Shown: in pieces, positions 7,946 to 16,087 of the stretch
How the letters are laid out: every line of letters starts with the position of its first letter
Position numbering within the stretch: the first letter of the stretch is position 1
Source: an uncultured Thioclava sp.
Lineage (GTDB): Bacteria > Pseudomonadota > Alphaproteobacteria > Rhodobacterales > Rhodobacteraceae
DNA length: 54,174 nt
Reading direction: 5' to 3'
Assembly: GCF_913064665.1 (NCBI RefSeq)
Contig: NZ_CAJYBT010000022.1
Span: forward strand, 1-54,174
The notes under the pieces: model-generated
Databases searched by the model: none
What the model saw: the letters and a program-made list of their open reading frames with translations, nothing else
What the model was told of the DNA's origin: nothing
Position numbers and translations under genes: made by a program

Positions 7946-8766
7946 AGCGCCTCGGCATGGAAATCGATGTGATCGGGCATGAAGCTTTGCACAAAGAAAT
8001 AGCTGTGATCATAGCCCTGTTGCATGCGGAATGTGCCGGGTTGACGGCGTGTTGCCATCGCGCCCGCCAAAGCCTCGGGACGCAACAATTCGAGGAACTG
8101 ATCCGACGTGCCCTGATCAATCAACACTTCACCATCAAATCCGATATCGCGCATCAGATGCGAGGCATCATGCTGCGCCCAAGCCGTTTCATCGCTGCCC
8201 AGATAGGCGCCCAACTGCTTGCGCCCCCAATCTGACATCAGCGGATTGGCAATCGGCGCAAAGGCCGAGACCGAGCGGAACCGCCCCGGCAAACCCATCG
8301 CCAGCGTCAGCGCGCCATGCCCGCCCATCGAATGGCCAGTGATTGATTGACGCTCGCCATCAATGGCGAAAGCCGCGGTCACGACACGGGGCAATTCTTC
8401 GGCGATGTAATCCCACATCTGGAAATGCGCCGCCCAAGGGTCTTGCGTGGCGTTGACGTAAAACCCCGCGCCTTGACCCAGATCGTAATCCTCGTGATCG
8501 GCCACGCCTTCACCACGCGGGCTTGTGTCGGGGAACACCAGCGCAATACCGTGCTCGGCGGCAAAGGCCTGCGCGCCGGCTTTGGTCATCGCGTTGTCAT
8601 GGGTGCAGGTCAGCCCGGAGAGATACCACAGCACCGGAACGGGGCCGAATTCGGCCTCGGCGGGCAGGAACAGGCCAAAGGTCATTTCGCAATTCGTGAC
8701 CTTTGAATCATGCGAATAGACGCCTTGAACGCCCCCAAAACAGCGATTTTCCGAGATCGTACGCAT
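7936..8766 (-). CDS. fghA: S-formylglutathione hydrolase
   Basis: A cytoplasmic serine esterase of 276 residues that hydrolyses S-formylglutathione to formate and glutathione in formaldehyde detoxification. The alpha/beta-hydrolase nucleophile is in [10 protein letters not shown] (Ser146); the other triad members are visible as the Asp in DQGTSDQFL and the His in YDHSYFF near the C-terminus. The substrate-loop signature [10 protein letters not shown] is at residues 49-58. GGAGAG lies a few bases before ATG 8766. No S-(hydroxymethyl)glutathione dehydrogenase lies next to it, so that partner must be elsewhere. It overlaps the downstream UPF0178 gene by 10 nt. Confidence 0.94.
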   Translation of the reverse strand: MRTISENRCFGGVQGVYSHDSKVTNCEMTFGLFLPAEAEFGPVPVLWYLSGLTCTHDNAMTKAGAQAFAAEHGIALVFPDTSPRGEGVADHEDYDLGQGAGFYVNATQDPWAAHFQMWDYIAEELPRVVTAAFAIDGERQSITGHSMGGHGALTLAMGLPGRFRSVSAFAPIANPLMSDWGRKQLGAYLGSDETAWAQHDASHLMRDIGFDGEVLIDQGTSDQFLELLRPEALAGAMATRRQPGTFRMQQGYDHSYFFVQSFMPDHIDFHAEALWQ

Positions 8767-8775
8767 TGCGCTCTC

Positions 8776-9699
8776 CTACATTTGTACCCAGTGAATGACC
8801 GCCGGAACCGTCAGAATCGAAACGGCGGTGGAAACGAGGATCGCCGCAGACACGCGCTGCGGCGCGACCCCGTAATGCTGCGCCAGAATATAGACATTGC
8901 CCGCCACGGGAAGGGCCGCCGCTGCAATCATCACCGCCGCCGCGTAGGGATCAACATCAAAGATCATCAGCGAGGTGATGGCAATCGCAACGGGATGCAG
9001 GAAAAGCTTGCCAAAGGACAGCCAGATCGCGGGCGCGGGTTTCTCGGCGGATTTGAACGCAAGCGAAGCCCCGATGGCGAAAAGCGCGCCCGGTGTCGCG
9101 GCGGCGCCAAGAAGCGTCATGAACTCCTCAATCGGCGCCGGAATCGGCCATTTCAGCCCCGCCCAGATCAGCCCGGCCCCCATCGACACAATCATCGGGT
9201 TTTTCAGCAGGCCCAGTGCGATGGGCGCAACCGAAACCTTCCCGTGGCGCGCGGCCGTGATGATGATCGTGATGATTGAGGAAAACACAATCAAATCACA
9301 GGACAAGACCATCAGTACCGGGCCAACCGCTTGCGGGCCAAGCAACACCACCAGCATCGGCACGCCGAGAAAGCCGGTATTGCCGGTCATCGCGGTGTGG
9401 CTTTCCATTGCGGCCAAGGTCGTGGGCAGCTTGCGCGCCTTGGCCACAAGGAATGTGAGAATCCAGACCGCACCCGAGCCGCTGAGATAGGCCAGCACGA
9501 ATTGCGGATCAAACAGCTCGGCCAGTTTCAGATTGGCCGAAAATTTGAACAGCATCGCAGAAAGCGCGAAATAAAAGACGAATTTCGTCAGCCACGCGGT
9601 CGCTTCGGCGGTGAAAAACCGGATTCTACCGGCAAACCAGCCCAGCCCGACCAGGGCGAAAAACGGCAGTGTCTTGAGGAAAATCTCCAGCATGAACAA
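8776..9699 (-). CDS. AEC-family permease (auxin-efflux-carrier-like)
   Basis: An inner-membrane carrier of 307 residues with about ten hydrophobic spans in two halves, the AEC family pattern. Segments such as FFALVGLGWFAGRI near the N-terminus, the middle GNTGFLGVPMLVVLLGPQA and PVAGNVYILAQHYGV in the second half are characteristic. Bacterial members move malonate, malate or other small organic anions; the substrate here cannot be told. It ends 9 nt upstream of fghA on the same strand and is probably the first gene of that operon. Confidence 0.85.
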   Translation of the reverse strand: MFMLEIFLKTLPFFALVGLGWFAGRIRFFTAEATAWLTKFVFYFALSAMLFKFSANLKLAELFDPQFVLAYLSGSGAVWILTFLVAKARKLPTTLAAMESHTAMTGNTGFLGVPMLVVLLGPQAVGPVLMVLSCDLIVFSSIITIIITAARHGKVSVAPIALGLLKNPMIVSMGAGLIWAGLKWPIPAPIEEFMTLLGAAATPGALFAIGASLAFKSAEKPAPAIWLSFGKLFLHPVAIAITSLMIFDVDPYAAAVMIAAAALPVAGNVYILAQHYGVAPQRVSAAILVSTAVSILTVPAVIHWVQM

Positions 9700-9826
9700 G
9701 CGCTAGCATGCGTTTGCGCCGAGTGCCAGAGACCGAATGCGCGCTGTAGGTGCTGTCGCGCGCGCCACCTGCATTGCAACACGGTTTTCGGGTTGAATGC
9801 AGGCGCGCCGTCTTTCATCTAGCCCG

Positions 9827-9846
9827 AAATACTCCCGCCGGAGGCT
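9827..9846. repeat. Dispersed short palindromic repeat, copy 1
   Basis: AAATACTCCCGCCGGAGGCT, with the small stem CTCC-CGCC-GGAG, sits in the 177-nt gap between the AEC gene and mbfA. A relative occurs at 18793-18811 (AAATATCCCGAGGGAGGCT). The shared frame AAATA-YCCC-N2-4-GGRGGCT suggests a small REP-like or terminator-like repeat family. Confidence 0.4.
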
Positions 9847-9876
9847 CCTGTGGGTCGGACCCGCGCTGGCGCCAAT

Positions 9877-10854
9877 TCAGCCCGCGCCGATCAACACACC
9901 GGCTGCAAAGACCAGCGCGCCGCCCAGCACAACCTGAAAGGCTGCGCGCAGAAACGGGGTTTCCATAAAGCGGTTCTGAATCCAGGTGATCGCCCAAAGC
10001 TCGAGGAACACGACGATCATGGCGATCGTGGTTGCGGTCCAGAAATCGGGGATCAGATAGGGCAGCGCGTGCCCCAAGCCGCCAAGCGTTGTCATCACGC
10101 CCGAGGCGACACCACGCTTCATGGGCGAGCCGCGCCCCGAGATTACGCCGTCATCATGGGCGGCCTCGGTGAAGCCCATTGAGATCCCCGCACCAACCGA
10201 TGCGGCCAGACCCACGAGCAACGTGGTGTGCGGGTCATGCGTGGCGAAAGCGGTGGCGAAAATCGGGGCCAGTGTGGACACCGAGCCGTCCATCAGCCCG
10301 GCCAAACCCGGCTGCACCCATGTCAGAATGAACTGGCGATGAGCCTTGCGGTCTTCCTCGTCCTTGGCGTCTTCGGTGAGATGGGTCGCGCTGAGTTCGA
10401 CGGCCGTTTTCTCATGGCCCAATTCTGCAGCGGCCAGATCGCCCAGCAGCTTGCGGGTATCAGCGTCTGAACTGCGCTGGGCGGCGAGGGTGTAGAACTT
10501 CCCGGCATCGCGCTCCATCGCCTCGGCCTCGCCGCGGATCGTTTCGAGCGACAGGTTCTTGGCCAGCCAGATCGGTTTGCGGGCATAGAATCCTGCCACA
10601 TGTTCGCGCCGAATAAGCGGGATGACATCGCCAAAGCGCGCCTTATGAGCCTCGATCAGGCGGCGACGATGTTCATCCTCTTCCAGCGCCATCCCGTCAA
10701 AGATTTGTGCCGAAGCGGGATATTCCTTGCGCAGTTTTTCGCCATATTGGCGGTAAATCTGCGCATCATCCTCTTCAGAAGAGATCGCAAGCGCGAGCAC
10801 TTCTTGTTCAGACAAATCGGCGAAACGGCGACGAGAGGTAAACCCAGCGAACAT
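9877..10854 (-). CDS. mbfA: MbfA-type iron exporter: ferritin-like domain fused to a VIT1/CCC1 membrane domain
   Basis: A membrane-bound ferritin of 325 residues that exports iron and protects against iron and peroxide stress. The N-terminal half is a rubrerythrin/ferritin-like four-helix domain with metal-binding residues in ISSEEDDAQIYRQYGE (Glu near 27) and LEEDEHRRRLIEAH, then AAAELGHEKTA. The C-terminal half (from about residue 180) has five hydrophobic spans with GLMDGSVSTLAPIFATAFAT and GISMGFTEA, the VIT1/CCC1 pattern. A perfect Irr-type palindrome stands 13 nt upstream of the start, so Irr repression under low iron is very likely. This architecture is known from Rhizobiales and Rhodobacterales. 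Confidence 0.93.
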   Translation of the reverse strand: MFAGFTSRRRFADLSEQEVLALAISSEEDDAQIYRQYGEKLRKEYPASAQIFDGMALEEDEHRRRLIEAHKARFGDVIPLIRREHVAGFYARKPIWLAKNLSLETIRGEAEAMERDAGKFYTLAAQRSSDADTRKLLGDLAAAELGHEKTAVELSATHLTEDAKDEEDRKAHRQFILTWVQPGLAGLMDGSVSTLAPIFATAFATHDPHTTLLVGLAASVGAGISMGFTEAAHDDGVISGRGSPMKRGVASGVMTTLGGLGHALPYLIPDFWTATTIAMIVVFLELWAITWIQNRFMETPFLRAAFQVVLGGALVFAAGVLIGAG

Positions 10855-10866
10855 GTGGAATCCTTT

Positions 10867-10883
10867 TTTAGAACGCTTCTAAA
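10867..10883. promoter_or_regulatory. Iron control element (Irr box) of mbfA
   Basis: TTTAGAA-CGC-TTCTAAA, a perfect 7-3-7 palindrome identical in form to the alphaproteobacterial iron control element bound by Irr. It ends 13 nt from the mbfA start codon (minus strand), so bound Irr would block transcription start or early elongation. Established for mbfA in other alphaproteobacteria; the link here is inferred from sequence and position. Confidence 0.88.
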
Positions 10884-10919
10884 CTAGCAAGGGTTGCGGC
10901 GATTGCAATGCAGTATTTT

Positions 10920-10990
10920 GAACCAATTAGTTCAGAACATCTTGAAAAGCGAACGACTCGGTTCATATTGGAATCTGAACGAAGCAGTTC
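10920..10990 (+). promoter_or_regulatory. Three GAAC-N6-GTTC inverted repeats upstream of a small secreted protein
   Basis: The same interrupted palindrome occurs three times: 10920-10933 (spacer CAATTA), 10951-10964 (spacer GACTCG) and 10977-10990 (spacer GAAGCA). The third is extended to AATCTGAAC/GTTCAGATT (10972-10995). Centres are 31 and 26 bp apart. They occupy the whole stretch between the Irr box and the ribosome-binding site GGAG (10997-11000) of the gene at 11008, which suggests cooperative binding of one dimeric regulator. It is not the LexA pattern of alphaproteobacteria, which is a GTTC-N7-GTTC direct repeat. Confidence 0.6.
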
Positions 10991-11007
10991 AGATTTGGAG
11001 AGATGAA

Positions 11008-11169
11008 ATGAAACGTATGATAATCGCTTTGGCTTTGACGATGATGACGACAGGCACCGCCTCGGCGGGGGTCGGAGATTTCTCGTTGCCACGACTCGAA
11101 TTCCCGACAACGGGCGGCGATGTGACGCAGGCGTGCAACCCCCTGACGCAGGCATGTGCGCAGGATTAA
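11008..11169 (+). CDS. Small secreted protein of unknown function (53 aa)
   Basis: A 53-residue product with a clear signal peptide (basic MKR, hydrophobic IIALALTMM, cleavage after TASA). The mature part is only about 33 residues, acidic, with two Cys in a duplicated TQAC motif (TQACNPLTQAC) that could form a disulfide in the periplasm. GGAG at 10997-11000 lies 7 nt before ATG 11008; a longer upstream frame to 10894 would run through the operator array and is rejected. It is divergent from mbfA, and its stop codon overlaps the trhO stop. I know no family for it. Its elaborate promoter suggests a strongly regulated product. Confidence 0.6.
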   Translation: MKRMIIALALTMMTTGTASAGVGDFSLPRLEFPTTGGDVTQACNPLTQACAQD

Positions 11170-12071
11170 TCGCGCCCCAGATGCGCCTCTCCGCGCTTGG
11201 CTGCGAGGCGCATCTGGTGCTCACGTTCCCGAAAGCGCGCGCGATCGGCGTCAGAAAATTCGCCAATACAGCGGGGACATGACACGCCTTGTTCAAAATC
11301 GGGATGCTGCTTGTCTTGGGCGGAAACGGGGCGGCGACAGGCGTGGCAGCTTTCGTAATCGCCAACCTCCAACCCGTGGCGCAGGCTCACCCGATTGTCG
11401 AAAACAAAGCAATCGCCGTTCCAGAGGGACCCCTCTGCGGGCATTTCCTCAAGGTATTTTAGGATGCCGCCTTTGAGATGGTAAACATCTGTAACACCCT
11501 CGGAAATCAAGAAATTCGTCGCCTTTTCGCAGCGAATACCCCCGGTGCAGAACATCGCGACACGCTTGTTGTGAAAGCGCGGTGCGTTTTCACGCCACCA
11601 GTCGGGAAATTCGCGGAATGACTTGGTTTGAGGGTCAATCGCGCCCTCAAACGTGCCGATCTCGACCTCGTAATCGTTGCGCGTGTCGATCACCACCGTG
11701 TCGGGCGAAGCGATCAGATCGTTCCAGGCGGCGGGCTCGACATAGTGGCCAACGCGGGCGCGCGGATCGACATCGGCAATCCCCATCGTGACAATTTCGC
11801 GCTTGAGCCGCACCTTCATTTTGCCAAAGGGCATCTTCGGCGCGCCGCTTTCTTTCCACTCAAGATCAGCGCAACCGGGCAGGGCGCGGATATGGGACAG
11901 CATCGCGTCAATGCCCGCACGCGAGCCCGCAATGGTGCCGTTGATCCCCTCGCGTGCCAGCAAAAGCGAGCCTTTGACGCCCTGCGCGCGTGCCAGATCG
12001 GCCAGCGGCGCCTGAAGCGCGGCAGGATCGGGGAACTTGGTGAAATGGTAAAGCGCTGCAACAGTAATCAT
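11166..12071 (-). CDS. trhO: tRNA uridine(34) 5-hydroxylase TrhO (rhodanese family, YceA)
   Basis: A cytoplasmic rhodanese-like enzyme of 301 residues that hydroxylates U34 in the tRNA wobble position, using O2. The N-terminal acylphosphatase-like domain carries LLLAREGINGTIAGS (37-51); the rhodanese domain has VIDTRNDYE (127-135) and the active-site loop FCTGGIRCEKA with Cys175. The C-terminal part has CHACRRP and CPRC pairs that may bind zinc. An in-frame extension upstream to 12368 is antisense to pncA and is discarded; ATG 12071 gives the normal family start MITVAALYHF. It converges on the small secreted gene with a 4-nt stop overlap. Confidence 0.93.
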   Translation of the reverse strand: MITVAALYHFTKFPDPAALQAPLADLARAQGVKGSLLLAREGINGTIAGSRAGIDAMLSHIRALPGCADLEWKESGAPKMPFGKMKVRLKREIVTMGIADVDPRARVGHYVEPAAWNDLIASPDTVVIDTRNDYEVEIGTFEGAIDPQTKSFREFPDWWRENAPRFHNKRVAMFCTGGIRCEKATNFLISEGVTDVYHLKGGILKYLEEMPAEGSLWNGDCFVFDNRVSLRHGLEVGDYESCHACRRPVSAQDKQHPDFEQGVSCPRCIGEFSDADRARFREREHQMRLAAKRGEAHLGRD

Positions 12072-12168
12072 GAGAGGGGGCTTAGCGCCGCAGGGGGTAT
12101 TCTGGCAAGGGCCGGATTGACCGCGCAGGCCCGCCGCCCTACCCATTGTGAAAGCCATGAGGAAAACC

Positions 12169-12768
12169 ATGACCAAAGCCTTGATCGTGATCGATGTGCA
12201 AAATGACTTTTGCCCCGGCGGCAAACTGGCGGTTGAAGGCGGTGATGAGATTATCGCGCGGATCAACGCGCTGATGTCGGAGTTCGAGGTGGTCGTGCTG
12301 ACGCAGGACTGGCACCCGGCGGGGCATTCGTCTTTTGCCTCAAGCCATGAGGGGGCAGCGGCGTTCACCCAGATCCATATGGAGTATGGGGTGCAGACGC
12401 TCTGGCCCGATCATTGCGTGCAAGGCAGCAAGGGCGCAGAGTTTCACGCGGATCTGGCCGTTGATCGCGCGCAGATGGTGATCCGCAAAGGGTTCCGCGC
12501 GGCGGTCGACAGTTATTCGGCGTTCTTTGAAAACGACCACAAAACCACCACGGGGCTGGCCGGGTATCTGCGCGACCGGGGCGTGGAGGAGCTAACCTTC
12601 GTCGGGCTCGCGACCGATTTCTGCGTCGCGTGGTCGGCGCTGGACGCGGCAAACCTGGGGTTCAAGGTAACGGTGCTGGAAGGCGCATGTCGCGCGATTG
12701 ATTTAGACGGATCGCTGGCTGCGGCGCGCGATGCAATGCGCGCGGCTGGCGTGACACTGGAGCACTGA
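12169..12768 (+). CDS. pncA: Nicotinamidase
   Basis: Cytoplasmic amidase (199 residues) that converts nicotinamide to nicotinate for NAD salvage. The catalytic triad is visible as D9 (VIDVQNDF), K107 (IRKGF) and C152 ([15 protein letters not shown]); the metal site is D47, H49 and H53 in [11 protein letters not shown] 12169 is preceded by GAGG at the right distance; starts at 12148 or 12157 would add a few residues that the family lacks. pncB begins 2 nt after the stop, so the two salvage steps are cotranscribed. Confidence 0.93.
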   Translation: MTKALIVIDVQNDFCPGGKLAVEGGDEIIARINALMSEFEVVVLTQDWHPAGHSSFASSHEGAAAFTQIHMEYGVQTLWPDHCVQGSKGAEFHADLAVDRAQMVIRKGFRAAVDSYSAFFENDHKTTTGLAGYLRDRGVEELTFVGLATDFCVAWSALDAANLGFKVTVLEGACRAIDLDGSLAAARDAMRAAGVTLEH

Positions 12769-12770
12769 AC

Positions 12771-14078
12771 ATGGCCGATATCGCCACCCGCGTTTACAAT
12801 CACAAATGGAAAATCGACCCGATCGTGCGCTCGCTGATCGATACGGATTTCTACAAGCTATTGATGTGCCAGTCTATTTTTCGCAACCATCCGGATACAC
12901 AGGTCACCTTTTCGCTGATCAATCGCAGCAAATCGGTGCGTCTGGCCGATCTGGTCGATGAGGGCGAGTTGCGCGAGCAGTTGGATTATGCGCGCTCGTT
13001 GACACTGGCGCGGGGCGAAAGCACATGGCTGCGCGGCAACACGTTTTACGGCAAGCGGCAGATGTTCCGCCCCGATTTCATGGAGTGGTTCGAGGGGTTC
13101 CAACTGCCGCCCTATCATCTGGAAAAGCGTGACGGCCAGTATGAGCTGACCTTTGAAGGCAAATGGCATGAGGTCATGCTGTGGGAAATTCCGGCGCTGG
13201 CGATCTTGATGGAGCTGCGCGGGCGTGCGGTGCTGAACCGGATGGGTCGGTTTGAGTTGCAGGTGCTCTATGCGCGCGCGATGACGAAGGTTTGGGAGAA
13301 GATCGAGGCGTTGCGCGATTTGCCGGGCCTCAAGATCGCGGATTTCGGCACGCGACGGCGGCACTCGTTCCTGTGGCAGGATTGGTGCGTGCGCGCGATG
13401 CTTGAGGGGCTGGGCGATAGCGGCAAAGGAGGCGCGTTTACCGGCACCTCGAATTGCCTGATTGCGATGCGGCGCGACATCGAGGCGGTGGGCACCAACG
13501 CGCATGAACTGCCGATGGTCTATGCCGCGCTCGCCGATACCGATGCGGCCTTGGCGCAGGCTCCGTACCGGGTGCTGGCGGATTGGCACGAAGAGCATGA
13601 CGGTAATCTGCGCATCATCCTGCCCGATACCTATGGCACCAAGGGCTTCCTTGATCGCGCGCCCGACTGGTTGGCGGGCTGGACGGGGATTCGCATCGAT
13701 TCAGGCGATCCGGCAGCGGGTGCAGAGGTTGCGATCGAGTGGTGGAAATCGCGTGGCGAAGATCCGCGCGACAAGCTGGTGATTTTTTCGGATGGTCTGA
13801 ACGTGAACAAGATCCGCGAATTGCACGCGCAGTTCTTGGGCCGCGTAAAGGTCAGCTTTGGCTGGGGCACGCTGCTGACCAATGATTTTCGCGGCCTTGT
13901 GCCCGATGATGGGCTCGCGCCGTTCAGCCTTGTGTGCAAGGCAGTGTCGGCCAATGGGCGCCCGACGGTCAAACTGTCGGACAATCCCGAAAAGGCCATG
14001 GGGCCCGCCGATGAGATCGCGCGGTACAAACGGGTGTTCGGAGTTGGTGCGCAGCAGGCGATGGATGTGATCGTTTAG
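12771..14078 (+). CDS. pncB: Nicotinate phosphoribosyltransferase
   Basis: A cytoplasmic enzyme of 435 residues that joins nicotinate to PRPP with ATP hydrolysis, the step after PncA. Family marks are [25 protein letters not shown] at the N-terminus, FGTRRRHSF (the phosphorylated His) near residues 200-208, and [19 protein letters not shown] and FSDGLN line the phosphate site in the second half. It follows pncA by 2 nt. Its stop codon overlaps that of the convergent pitA-type gene (shared TTAG, 14075-14078), which leaves no room for a terminator between them. Confidence 0.94.
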   Translation: MADIATRVYNHKWKIDPIVRSLIDTDFYKLLMCQSIFRNHPDTQVTFSLINRSKSVRLADLVDEGELREQLDYARSLTLARGESTWLRGNTFYGKRQMFRPDFMEWFEGFQLPPYHLEKRDGQYELTFEGKWHEVMLWEIPALAILMELRGRAVLNRMGRFELQVLYARAMTKVWEKIEALRDLPGLKIADFGTRRRHSFLWQDWCVRAMLEGLGDSGKGGAFTGTSNCLIAMRRDIEAVGTNAHELPMVYAALADTDAALAQAPYRVLADWHEEHDGNLRIILPDTYGTKGFLDRAPDWLAGWTGIRIDSGDPAAGAEVAIEWWKSRGEDPRDKLVIFSDGLNVNKIRELHAQFLGRVKVSFGWGTLLTNDFRGLVPDDGLAPFSLVCKAVSANGRPTVKLSDNPEKAMGPADEIARYKRVFGVGAQQAMDVIV

Positions 14079-15559
14079 GCGATCAGCCAGTTCAGCAAGA
14101 TATAGATCAGGGCCGATAGGCCTGCGCTGACCGGCACTGTGATGATCCAGGCTGCCGCCACCGTCAGCATATGCGAGCGGCGCACCAAAAGGCGGCGTTT
14201 GCGCTCTTCGATAGGGACGGGTTTGCCTTTGTTGATGCCAAGATCGCGGGCGCGTTTCTCGGAATGCCATTCGCGATAAAAGCCGACGCCAAAGATGCCA
14301 CCGACTGCGATATGGGTCGAGCTGACCGGCAAGCCCAGCCACGAGGCCACGATGACCGTGATCGCGGCGGACAGGGCGACGCAATAGGCGCGCATCGGGT
14401 TGAGTTTGGTGATTTCATTGCCCACCAGACGGATCAGTTTCGGCCCGAAAAGCAACAGACCGACCGAAATTCCCAGTGCCCCCACGGCCATCACCCAGAA
14501 CGGGATGCCGACTTGCGACGCGATATCGCCTTGCTCGACCGTGTGCACGATGGCCGCCAGCGGCCCCACCGCATTGGCGACGTCATTGGCGCCATGGGCA
14601 AAGCTGAGCAAGGCCGCCGACACGATCAGGGGCAGTGAGAACAGCGATTTAAGCGATTTCTTGCGATTCTCCATGCCTTCAGACTGGCGGCGGATCATCG
14701 GGATCGTGAGCAGCCAGCACGCGATGCCCGTTGCGAGGCCAATCAGGACGGCCTCCAGCAGGGAGATCTTGAACAGGTGCTTCAGCCCTTTGAGCGCCAG
14801 ATAGGCGGCAAAGGCCCCGGCCATGATGCCGATCAGGATGGGCACCCATTTGCGCGCGGCGGCGATCTTGTCATCGACGTAGACGACCTTGGATTTGATA
14901 ATCGCAAGGAACAGGGCCGCAATCACCCCGCCCATCACCGGCGAAATCACCCAGCTTGCCGCGATCATGCCCATCGTGCCCCAGTCGACCGCGCCAAAGC
15001 CTGCCGCCACGATGCCCGCGCCGACAACGCCGCCGACGATGGAATGGGTGGTCGAGACCGGCGCGCCAAACCATGTCGCAAGGTTGAGCCAAAGGGCCGC
15101 TGCCAGAAGTGCCGCCATCATCGCCCAGACGAAATGCGTGGAATCGGGCAGGGCGCTGGGCTCGATGATGCCTTTGGCCACGGTATTCACGACATCGCCG
15201 CCCGCAACCAGCGCACCCAGCGATTCAAACACCGCCGCCAAAATCAGGGCCATGCCCAGCGTCATCGCCTTGGAGCCAACGGCCGGCCCCATATTGTTGG
15301 CCACGTCATTGGCCCCGATATTGAGCGCCATATAGGCCCCGATCGCCGCCGCTGCGACGACCAGAATCTGGCCGGATTGGCCGCCCATCAGCAGCGCCGC
15401 TGCAAGCCCGGCCAGCACGATGAAGGCCAGCGCCACGCCCGGCGCGACCAAGCCGCGAGAAACGGTCTGCGCGCCTACCTCGATCCGACTGATCCGTTTG
15501 AGATCTTTGTCGAGCGTTTTCCACTGATTGACGGGGGGCGTTCTGTCTTCGTCGCTCAC
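14075..15559 (-). CDS. pit: Low-affinity inorganic phosphate transporter (PiT family)
   Basis: Inner-membrane phosphate permease of 494 residues with two copies of the PiT signature: [19 protein letters not shown] in the first half and [19 protein letters not shown] in the second. The cytosolic N-terminus ([14 protein letters not shown]) and C-terminus are typical of roseobacter Pit proteins. The start is a GTG at 15559 without a good Shine-Dalgarno. A Pho-box-like array of three CTGTCAT-type repeats begins at this very codon and runs upstream, suggesting that PhoB represses this low-affinity system in low phosphate, as known for pit in Sinorhizobium. No PhoU-like pit accessory gene (DUF47) is beside it. 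Confidence 0.92.
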   Translation of the reverse strand: MSDEDRTPPVNQWKTLDKDLKRISRIEVGAQTVSRGLVAPGVALAFIVLAGLAAALLMGGQSGQILVVAAAAIGAYMALNIGANDVANNMGPAVGSKAMTLGMALILAAVFESLGALVAGGDVVNTVAKGIIEPSALPDSTHFVWAMMAALLAAALWLNLATWFGAPVSTTHSIVGGVVGAGIVAAGFGAVDWGTMGMIAASWVISPVMGGVIAALFLAIIKSKVVYVDDKIAAARKWVPILIGIMAGAFAAYLALKGLKHLFKISLLEAVLIGLATGIACWLLTIPMIRRQSEGMENRKKSLKSLFSLPLIVSAALLSFAHGANDVANAVGPLAAIVHTVEQGDIASQVGIPFWVMAVGALGISVGLLLFGPKLIRLVGNEITKLNPMRAYCVALSAAITVIVASWLGLPVSSTHIAVGGIFGVGFYREWHSEKRARDLGINKGKPVPIEERKRRLLVRRSHMLTVAAAWIITVPVSAGLSALIYILLNWLIA

Positions 15560-15587
15560 TGTCGCAAACCTGTCATGCTGGTGTCAT
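15559..15587. promoter_or_regulatory. Pho-box-like triple repeat over the pit start
   Basis: Three 7-nt units, CTGTCGC (15559-15565), CTGTCAT (15570-15576) and GTGTCAT (15581-15587), are spaced exactly 11 bp apart, the geometry of PhoB boxes (CTGTCAT-N4-CTGTCAT). They read on the plus strand, opposite to pit transcription, and abut its start codon, so bound PhoB would repress rather than activate. Inferred from motif and position. Confidence 0.6.
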
Positions 15588-15641
15588 ATCCAGCGCAGGC
15601 CCTATCGGTTTAGACCCATCCAAACAAGAGAAAGCCCGCCT

Positions 15642-16073
15642 TTAGCGGATCAGAGCGCGCAAAATATCCTGCAAGCCGTCCTCATCGACACGTTTGGCAG
15701 CCTGATTGAGCGAAAACCATTGCCGCTTGCGCTGATGTTGTTCGGGAAAGGTCTTGGAGGTGTTGTCGACCCGGAGGTGATAGACCAGAACATCGGTCGG
15801 CACGCTCAGCCCGCCATCAAGGCGTTTGTCATAGCGAAAACTGCCGATCGGGTCAGACGAGATGTGCCCTTTTACGCCCGCTTCCTCCCAGGCCTCTTGA
15901 CGCGCCGCCCCTGAAAGCGAGCGACCCCGCATCGGCCAGCCCTTGGGCATGACCCAGCGCCCGGTATCGCGCGAGGTGATCAGCATCACCTGCACTTTGC
16001 CATCGCGCAGCCGCGTACACAGCGCGCCCACCTGCAAGGAGGCGGGGCGGTGGCCCAAGATCTCTTTGGCCAT
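15642..16073 (-). CDS. Nudix hydrolase (diphosphoinositol-polyphosphate/ApnA-like)
   Basis: A protein of 143 residues with the Nudix fold, hydrolysing a nucleoside diphosphate linked to another moiety. The Nudix box is degenerate: PKGWPMRGRSLSGAARQEAW followed by EEAGV, with Arg in place of the first conserved Glu and Gln in place of the box Arg; the metal-binding EE pair is kept. The context PKGWP before the box is typical of the alphaproteobacterial subgroup related to DIPP and Ap6A hydrolases. The frame is open to 16145, but ATG 16073 fits family length and leaves 14 nt after the kinase gene; the start is uncertain. Substrate unknown. Confidence 0.8.
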   Translation of the reverse strand: MAKEILGHRPASLQVGALCTRLRDGKVQVMLITSRDTGRWVMPKGWPMRGRSLSGAARQEAWEEAGVKGHISSDPIGSFRYDKRLDGGLSVPTDVLVYHLRVDNTSKTFPEQHQRKRQWFSLNQAAKRVDEDGLQDILRALIR

Positions 16074-16087
16074 TTGTTTGGCCCATT

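Noticed and set aside
10920-10990. LexA (SOS) operator
   Set aside because: The alphaproteobacterial LexA site is a GTTC-N7-GTTC direct repeat; here the half-sites are inverted with a 6-bp spacer.
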